NCBI GenBank assembly: GCA_045593555.1
Contig: JAZNWU010000002.1
Span: forward strand, 39,900-103,899
DNA length: 64,000 nucleotides
Source of the DNA: Fimenecus sp045593555
GTDB lineage: Bacteria > Bacillota > Clostridia > Oscillospirales > Acutalibacteraceae
Reading direction: 5' to 3'
Shown: in pieces, positions 58,645 to 64,000 of the stretch
Layout: every line of letters starts with the position of its first letter
Numbering within the stretch: the first letter of the stretch is position 1
Notes under the pieces: model-generated
Told to the model about the DNA's origin: nothing
The model's input: only the letters and a program-made list of their open reading frames with translations
The model's database searches: none
Position numbers and translations under genes: made by a program

Positions 58645-61600
58645 ATGAAAAAGAAGGTTTATACTATTGCAAATGCCCATCTAGACACTATCTGGAGTTG
58701 GGACTTTGAAACAACAGTAAGCAAATACATATACAACACTCTCAATGAAAATTTTCAGCATTTTGAGAAGTATCCTGAATACAAATTCAATTTTGAAGGC
58801 TCATATCGTTATGAGCTTATGAAAGAATATTATCCCGAATTGTGGGAAAAGATGAAGTCATATATTGCACAGGGCAGATGGAATGTCTGCGGAAGTGCAT
58901 TTGAAAATGGTGATGTGAATGTACCATCCCCTGAAGCACTTTTCAGAAACATTCTTTTAGGTAACGAGTATTTCGAGAAGAATTTCGGCAAACGCAGTTG
59001 TGATATTTTCTTACCCGACTGTTTTGGTTTCGGATACGCTTTACCATCAATTATGCACCATGCAAATCTTAAAGGTTTCACAACACAGAAGCTTACTTGG
59101 GGTTCTGCTTATGGTGTACCTTTTGACCTTGGAAAGTGGTATGGTGTTGACGGAAATTATGTTTATGCCAATACAAATCCGGGTTCATATGATAAATCCC
59201 TCACAAAAGTAAGAGAAAACGAAAATGTCGTTAAAAAGCTTAACGAAAATGACCAATATAAACTTGATATGACTGCAATTTTCCACGGTGTCGGTGACCG
59301 TGGTGGTGCTCCGAAAGAGCCTTCTGTAAAAACTGTTTGTAATGAAATTGCAAAAAATGATACAAATGATATTGAAGTTTTGTCTGCTCCTGCCGACCAG
59401 ATTTTCCGTGATATTGATACTTTACCTGAAGATATTAAGCAAAAACTACCTGTATGGAACAACGAACTTGTTATGACAAATCACGCTGTTGGTGGTTACA
59501 CATCCCGTGCTATCGGTAAACGATGGAACAGAAGAAATGAAGAAATTGCAGATATGGCAGAACGTGCTTGTGTTACTGCAATGGTGACGAATGGCTATAA
59601 ATACCCACAAATACCACTTACAAAAGCCTGGAAACGAGTTGTTTCTCATCAGTTCCACGACGATTTACCGGGAACATCAGTTCAGCGTGCGTACAGAAGA
59701 AGCTGGAATGACTATGCAATGTCACTTAATCAGTTCACAAATGAATATGAAGGTGCTGTCAAATCAATCGCATCGATGATTGACACATCTTTTGTCAAAG
59801 GCACGGCAGTAATCGTTAATAACCCTATGGAATATGAAAGAACAGGTGTTGTAACAGTTAAAATTCCTGCAAAATTCTGTGGAAGAAACATAACTGTTCT
59901 TGACAGTGACGGAAAAGAATATGCAGCACAGATTTCAAGTGTTAAAAATGGTGTTGCAACTGTTCTTATGAATGTAACTGTTCCACCAATGGGATACAAG
60001 GCATTTGATATCAGAAACAGAAAATGTCAGGTTAAATCAAAGCTTTTTGCATCTGTTCAGATGCTTGAAAATGAAAAGTATAGAGTTGGATTTAACAGTA
60101 ATGGTGATATTTCATCAATTTTCGACAAAGAACTCAAAAAAGAAATTCTTCAGAAACCAATCACAACAGGAATTTTTGATTATAACGGAAGTAAGGATTG
60201 GCCTGCTTGGGAATTGAATTTCAATGAGCTTAACCGTGAGCCACAGAATATTACAAAAATCAAGACAATTAAAGTCGTTGAAAATGGTCCATGCCGAGTT
60301 GCCCTTGAAATTGTAAAAGCCTTTGGTGACAGTACTTTTACATCAATCGTAGCTTTAAGTAGTGGTGGAAAAACTGTTGAGGTTTACACAGAGGCTGAAT
60401 GGCGTAGCAAACGACATCTTGCAAAGGAAATCTTCTCATTTACTGCTGAAAGTCCCGTTGCAACATACGACCTTGGCCTTGGTGCAATCAAACGAGGCAA
60501 TATGAACGACAAGCTCTTTGAAGTTCCTGCACAGAAATGGGCTGACATTACAGATAAAGACGAGCAATTTGGCGTTTCTGTTATCAGCGAATGTAAATAC
60601 GGTTGGGATAAGTTTGACAACAGCACTCTCCGTCTTACTCTTATGCACACACCATACAAGAATTACAAGGTTGACAGTATGCAGTCAATGATGGAATTGG
60701 GACTTAACAGATATTCTTATGCTATTTATTCTCACAAAAATACTGTTGCACACGATACACAAACAGAAGCAAGAAACTTTGTAATGCCTATGGCATCATT
60801 TATGGTTTCAAAACACGAAGGTGCTTATACTGAATATTCATTTGGCTCACTTTCAGGAAATGCAATTTTAAGAGCTATGAAAAAAGCTGAAAACAGTGAT
60901 GAAATTGTTGTCCGTATCGGCGAAAGCGAAAAGAAATCACAAAAAGATGTTACATTCTCACTTAACTGCGAAATTCTTTCTGCAAGAGAGATTTATGCAT
61001 CCGAAGAACATATTTCAGATGTATCACTTACCGACGGAAAACTCGTGTTTGACTTAAAGCCTTATGAAATCAAGTCTTTTGCAATTAAGGTTAAAGTTGC
61101 AGATAATAAACAGAATCAGGTAAGCATTCCTCTTCAAGGAAACATTGACCCATTCTCAATAAATGCAAAGCCAACAGGCAACCTCCCTGTTATAAACAAG
61201 TCAATTCCAAAAGAAATTGCTCCTGATGTTATTTCTTCAGGTGGAGTTGATTTTCCGATTTCCGACAAAGCTATGATTTGTGGCGGACAGAGTCTTCTTT
61301 TACCGACAGACACAAAAAAAGTTCATCTTCTCGTAGCATCACTTAATGGCGACAAGCCCGTTAAAATCAATGATTATGCATACAAAATCAATGATATCAA
61401 GGAATATTATGCAGGTTGGGATTTATACGATTTCAAAGAAGTTGCCTTTACGAAACAAGGTAAGTTAGGTTACGAATTTACTCATTCACATACTGCAGAC
61501 GGTGACGCTCAATGTGAACAGTTATTCTTCTGGCACGTGGAAGTTGAAACAGAAAACAGCGATACACTTAACTTCCCTGTTGATAAGGACATTATCGTTC

Positions 61601-61794
61601 TTTCTGCAGTTGCAGATACAGAAAAGGAATTCTGTGAAATCAGTTGTGACCTTTATGATAAAATTGAAGGTCGTCAGTTCACTTACAAGGAAAATCTCAA
61701 AGAAAAACTTACATACTTAAACTGTAAAAATTCATATTTGCTCAACGACAAAGGTGGAGCAATAAAACACAGAAATAAGGGAAGGAGAAACTGA
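58645..61794 (+). CDS. Glycoside hydrolase family 38 alpha-mannosidase
   Basis: A 1049-residue cytoplasmic enzyme that removes terminal alpha-mannose with a divalent metal. The metal-binding NAHLDTIWSWDFE is at residues 10-22, the nucleophile Asp is in FLPDCFGFG near residue 127, the FHGVGDRGGAPKEPS segment near 215 is in the active site, and VSHQFHDDLPGTS near residue 335 holds the last metal His. The remainder is the central helical and large beta-sandwich domains. Start is the ATG at 58645 behind GGGGGA; the open frame to 58582 overlaps the promoter. It lies three bases before the GPH symporter, so imported mannosides are likely its substrate. Confidence 0.93.
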   Translation: MKKKVYTIANAHLDTIWSWDFETTVSKYIYNTLNENFQHFEKYPEYKFNFEGSYRYELMKEYYPELWEKMKSYIAQGRWNVCGSAFENGDVNVPSPEALFRNILLGNEYFEKNFGKRSCDIFLPDCFGFGYALPSIMHHANLKGFTTQKLTWGSAYGVPFDLGKWYGVDGNYVYANTNPGSYDKSLTKVRENENVVKKLNENDQYKLDMTAIFHGVGDRGGAPKEPSVKTVCNEIAKNDTNDIEVLSAPADQIFRDIDTLPEDIKQKLPVWNNELVMTNHAVGGYTSRAIGKRWNRRNEEIADMAERACVTAMVTNGYKYPQIPLTKAWKRVVSHQFHDDLPGTSVQRAYRRSWNDYAMSLNQFTNEYEGAVKSIASMIDTSFVKGTAVIVNNPMEYERTGVVTVKIPAKFCGRNITVLDSDGKEYAAQISSVKNGVATVLMNVTVPPMGYKAFDIRNRKCQVKSKLFASVQMLENEKYRVGFNSNGDISSIFDKELKKEILQKPITTGIFDYNGSKDWPAWELNFNELNREPQNITKIKTIKVVENGPCRVALEIVKAFGDSTFTSIVALSSGGKTVEVYTEAEWRSKRHLAKEIFSFTAESPVATYDLGLGAIKRGNMNDKLFEVPAQKWADITDKDEQFGVSVISECKYGWDKFDNSTLRLTLMHTPYKNYKVDSMQSMMELGLNRYSYAIYSHKNTVAHDTQTEARNFVMPMASFMVSKHEGAYTEYSFGSLSGNAILRAMKKAENSDEIVVRIGESEKKSQKDVTFSLNCEILSAREIYASEEHISDVSLTDGKLVFDLKPYEIKSFAIKVKVADNKQNQVSIPLQGNIDPFSINAKPTGNLPVINKSIPKEIAPDVISSGGVDFPISDKAMICGGQSLLLPTDTKKVHLLVASLNGDKPVKINDYAYKINDIKEYYAGWDLYDFKEVAFTKQGKLGYEFTHSHTADGDAQCEQLFFWHVEVETENSDTLNFPVDKDIIVLSAVADTEKEFCEISCDLYDKIEGRQFTYKENLKEKLTYLNCKNSYLLNDKGGAIKHRNKGRRN

Positions 61795-61796
61795 AA

Positions 61797-63260
61797 ATGT
61801 CTGAAAACAAAGGCGACATCCGTTATGTCGGTGTGAAAGAAACACTTGCTTATGGTATTGCAAATGCAGGTCAATGCTTTGGATATAATATTATCGCAGG
61901 TAGTTACCTTTCACTTTTCTTTACAAAAGTATTTGGTGTCCCCCCTGAAGCAGTTGCAGCAATGATGCTGTTTTTAGGTCTTTGGGACACAATCAATGAC
62001 CCTCTTATGGGTTCAATTATTGACAGAACACGAACACGATACGGAAAACTTCGACCATATCTTTTGATCGTTCCGATTCCGTTAGGTCTTGCAACAATCA
62101 TGCTTTTTGCAGGCCCTGCCCTTCTCGGTGACAAAACGGAAAATGTTGCAAAAATCATTTATATGTTCATCACCTATTTCATATGGGAACTTTTCTACAC
62201 ATTAGGTGATGTGCCATTCTGGGGAATGAGTGCAGCAATAAGTCCGTCACCATCTGACAGAACAAGGGTCATTTCTTCTGCTCGTTTTATTTCTGGTCTT
62301 ATCGGTGGACTTTCAACAACAATTCTCGTTGTACTTATGGACTTAAGTAACAATGGTTCAATTCCACTTTCATTGTCACAGGTATTCTTGCTTATGGCAA
62401 TAATTTCAGGCACATTCGGTATGGCACTTTTCTCATTGGCAGGTACATGCACAAAAGAAAGAGTTGTACAGACGATTAAAGAGCCAAGCATTCTTGACGG
62501 ATTCAAAGCACTTATCAAGAATAAGCCTTTACTTTTAATCGTTATCGGTAATGTTCTTGCTGCAATAAGTGGTATCGGTGGATTTTTCCAGGCATATTAC
62601 TATTCAGAAGTTGTAAATATGAATTCACTGACAATTGTAATTGCACTTCCGGGTACAATTTTAGGTTTTGTTACATACTTGCTCATTCCAAAAATCAAGC
62701 AGAAATTTGATAATCGTCAGATTATCTTCCTGAATGGTTTTGCAAGACTTATCATGGGTACTCTCGTATTCATTGTTGGTGTAAAAGCATTTACAAATCT
62801 TTGGGTTGTTGTACCACTTCTTATGGTACAGAATCTTCTTTTCAGTTTCTTCAACACAATCAATATGGTCATTCCTACTGAAATGATTGGTGACACAATC
62901 GACTATATGGAATGGAAAACCGGTGAGCGAAATGAAGGTGTTTCATTCTCTGTACTTACATTCGTCGGCAAACTGACAGGTTCAATTTCAGGTACTATCG
63001 GTAACGCTTTGCTTCCTGTTATAGGTCTTTCATTTGTAACAATGGGAACTGAAACAGTTACGGTTAAAGCTTATGAGCAGACAGACTTGCTCATTTGGGG
63101 AATGTTTACATTAGCACCTGCAATTTTAGGTCTTCTTCCACTTATTCCATATATCTGGTATGACCTTACAGGTGACAAGCTCAAGCAGGTTCGTGAAGAA
63201 ATGGCAGAACGCAGACAAGCACTTTCAGCACAAGTTTCGGGAGGTGGCGAAAATGAGTAA
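61797..63260 (+). CDS. GPH-family glycoside:cation symporter
   Basis: A 487-residue protein with about 12 membrane helices. The early LGLWDTINDPLMGSIIDRTRTRYGKLRPYLL motif is diagnostic for the GPH branch, and GDTIDYMEWKTGERNEGVSFS near residue 365 is the second conserved motif. It imports a glycoside with Na+ or H+, here most likely a mannoside that the GH38 gene ahead of it then splits. GGAAGGAG ribosome site. The stop overlaps the next start by eight bases. Confidence 0.93.
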   Translation: MSENKGDIRYVGVKETLAYGIANAGQCFGYNIIAGSYLSLFFTKVFGVPPEAVAAMMLFLGLWDTINDPLMGSIIDRTRTRYGKLRPYLLIVPIPLGLATIMLFAGPALLGDKTENVAKIIYMFITYFIWELFYTLGDVPFWGMSAAISPSPSDRTRVISSARFISGLIGGLSTTILVVLMDLSNNGSIPLSLSQVFLLMAIISGTFGMALFSLAGTCTKERVVQTIKEPSILDGFKALIKNKPLLLIVIGNVLAAISGIGGFFQAYYYSEVVNMNSLTIVIALPGTILGFVTYLLIPKIKQKFDNRQIIFLNGFARLIMGTLVFIVGVKAFTNLWVVVPLLMVQNLLFSFFNTINMVIPTEMIGDTIDYMEWKTGERNEGVSFSVLTFVGKLTGSISGTIGNALLPVIGLSFVTMGTETVTVKAYEQTDLLIWGMFTLAPAILGLLPLIPYIWYDLTGDKLKQVREEMAERRQALSAQVSGGGENE

Positions 63261-63870
63261 TTGTCCAAAATGTGGCGAAAAACTTTCACCATTATATATG
63301 AAACAAAACTGTCCAAGGTGCAACACAAATCTTGTATATTATGACCTTGATAAGCGACTTGAGGCTGACCATATACAGGCTATGAAAGAACAGGAAGCAG
63401 TTGACAGAGTGCTCAATAACATTAAAGTATCTGCATTCGGCGGACCATTACAAATCACTCGTTTTGTCCTGATGTTTTCACCTCTTTTATGGATGTGCTT
63501 ACCAACATTCAAGACTGCTGACGACACAAATGTAACACTTATAAATGTGATTATGGGAATTATCAATAGCAGTTTATCTCTTGATACAATTTTCGTCGAT
63601 AAATCATATTTATTCCCTGTAATTACAATGGTTTGTGTTATCGTTTTCTCAATACCTGTAATTATTTCTACACTCTTTTCAGTTGGTGAAAAGGCATACA
63701 AGCGAATTAAGATATTTCATTTGATATATGGTTTGGCACTTTTGGGATGTCTTACACTGTGTTTCTGGGCTGGTTCTTACGTTTCGTATGGATTCATCCT
63801 TATTGTATTCACATATGGTATAGTAAGTACACTTCACAAAAAAATAAACGACAGACTCAATAAATTATAA
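63253..63870 (+). CDS. Zinc-ribbon membrane protein of unknown function
   Basis: A 205-residue protein. The N-terminus is a small zinc ribbon (NCPKCGEKLSPLYMKQNCPRC, Cys 4, 7, 19 and 22 with residue numbering from the ATG at 63253), followed by a short charged segment and about four membrane helices from residue 70. The start overlaps the symporter stop by eight bases behind GGAGGTGG; a longer frame reaching 63160 lies inside the symporter. Coupled translation suggests it helps the symporter, but no function is known. Confidence 0.7.
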   Translation: MSNCPKCGEKLSPLYMKQNCPRCNTNLVYYDLDKRLEADHIQAMKEQEAVDRVLNNIKVSAFGGPLQITRFVLMFSPLLWMCLPTFKTADDTNVTLINVIMGIINSSLSLDTIFVDKSYLFPVITMVCVIVFSIPVIISTLFSVGEKAYKRIKIFHLIYGLALLGCLTLCFWAGSYVSYGFILIVFTYGIVSTLHKKINDRLNKL

Positions 63871-63884
63871 TTTGTCGGGATATT

Positions 63885-64000
63885 GCCTTCCCCTTGAGGG
63901 GAAGGTGTCACCGCAGGTGACGGATGAGGTGGAAAAGTAGTTTTATTATGATTATTAACGATTGCTGAAGCAACCTACACCTCATCAGTCTGCTTCGCAG
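63885..64000. repeat. Interspersed inverted-repeat element, family B, copy 2 (cut by window edge)
   Basis: Begins GCCTTCCCCTTGAGGGGAAGG, has GACGGATGAGGTGG and CTACACCTCATCAGTC in the same order as the copy at 6478, and runs off the window before the right end. It is preceded by AAATTATAATTTGTCGGGAT, as are some family A copies. Confidence 0.85.

Noticed and set aside
1..64000. Prophage, insertion sequence or conjugative element
   Set aside because: No transposase, integrase, capsid, portal or transfer gene can be seen; the repeats carry no genes.

Overview
The window reads as a chromosomal segment of a low-GC, anaerobic, gut-type Clostridium-class Firmicute (Oscillospiraceae/Ruminococcus-like by inference). 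The grounds are A/T-rich codon use, strong AGGAGG-type ribosome sites, a pyruvate formate-lyase system, formate-tetrahydrofolate ligase, a six-subunit Rnf ion pump, ThyX instead of ThyA, a T-box, and many intracellular glycoside hydrolases. No phage, insertion sequence, plasmid or CRISPR locus is visible.

Layout. 1-3.8 kb: end of holA, an RNase M5-like Toprim gene, an acyl-CoA synthetase, a flavodoxin-like reductase and thioredoxin. 3.9-4.5 kb: a divergent pair made of a small Cys-rich protein and an XRE regulator, with a shared palindromic operator. 4.7-9.7 kb: one-carbon block of fhs, pflA and pflB, the last behind a ZTP riboswitch. 9.7-12.1 kb: GH30-GH43 operon. 12.4 kb: tRNA-Gln(CTG). 12.7-14.9 kb: ECF sigma factor plus a membrane-anchored serpin whose N-terminus looks like an anti-sigma segment. 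15-17 kb: amidase and a double-domain ThyX. 17.4-25 kb: a long operon (tmk, DUF2156, GNAT, DJ-1, 5-formyl-THF cyclo-ligase, mltG, U32 peptidase, YhhN, trmB). 25.2-26.6 kb: GPH transporter. 26.9-27.2 kb: a promoter-structure-terminator unit that is probably an uncharacterised RNA. 27.2-34.2 kb: apbE-nusGII-Gx-rnfCDGEAB. 34.4-38.7 kb: iron alcohol dehydrogenase, then an aminotransferase with a tandem class II aldolase. 38.8-43 kb: SPFH/prohibitin protein behind a probable Mn2+ (yybP-ykoY) riboswitch, DUF1015, VanZ, and an orphan peptide-binding lipoprotein. 43.2-47 kb: rmuC and a GH3 beta-glucosidase. 47.1-52.1 kb: Asn-type T-box, an AspRS-GatC fusion, a shortened GatA, and GatB. 52.1-55.9 kb: GntR-regulated ABC exporter. 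56.2-63.9 kb: a GH51-like wall-facing protein that has lost its acid/base residue, a GH38 alpha-mannosidase, a GPH symporter and a zinc-ribbon membrane protein.

How the genes fit. PFL makes acetyl-CoA and formate; Fhs loads formate onto tetrahydrofolate; ThyX/Tmk and 5-formyl-THF cyclo-ligase use or repair folates; the ZTP switch on pfl reads 10-formyl-THF shortage. Rnf links reduced ferredoxin to NAD+ and an ion gradient, and ApbE supplies its covalent flavins. The aspS-gatC/gatA/gatB operon makes Asn-tRNA(Asn) by transamidation, and the T-box senses uncharged tRNA-Asn. GPH symporters with cytoplasmic GH3, GH30, GH38 and GH43 enzymes point to import and intracellular digestion of plant and host glycans.

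Short interspersed repeats of at least three families lie in most of the larger intergenic gaps. One copy has been built into the 3' end of pflA. The strongest leads for new biology are the sigma factor/serpin pair, the Mn2+-switch/SPFH unit, the AspRS-GatC fusion operon, the aminotransferase-aldolase pair and the orphan RNA at 26.95-27.19 kb.
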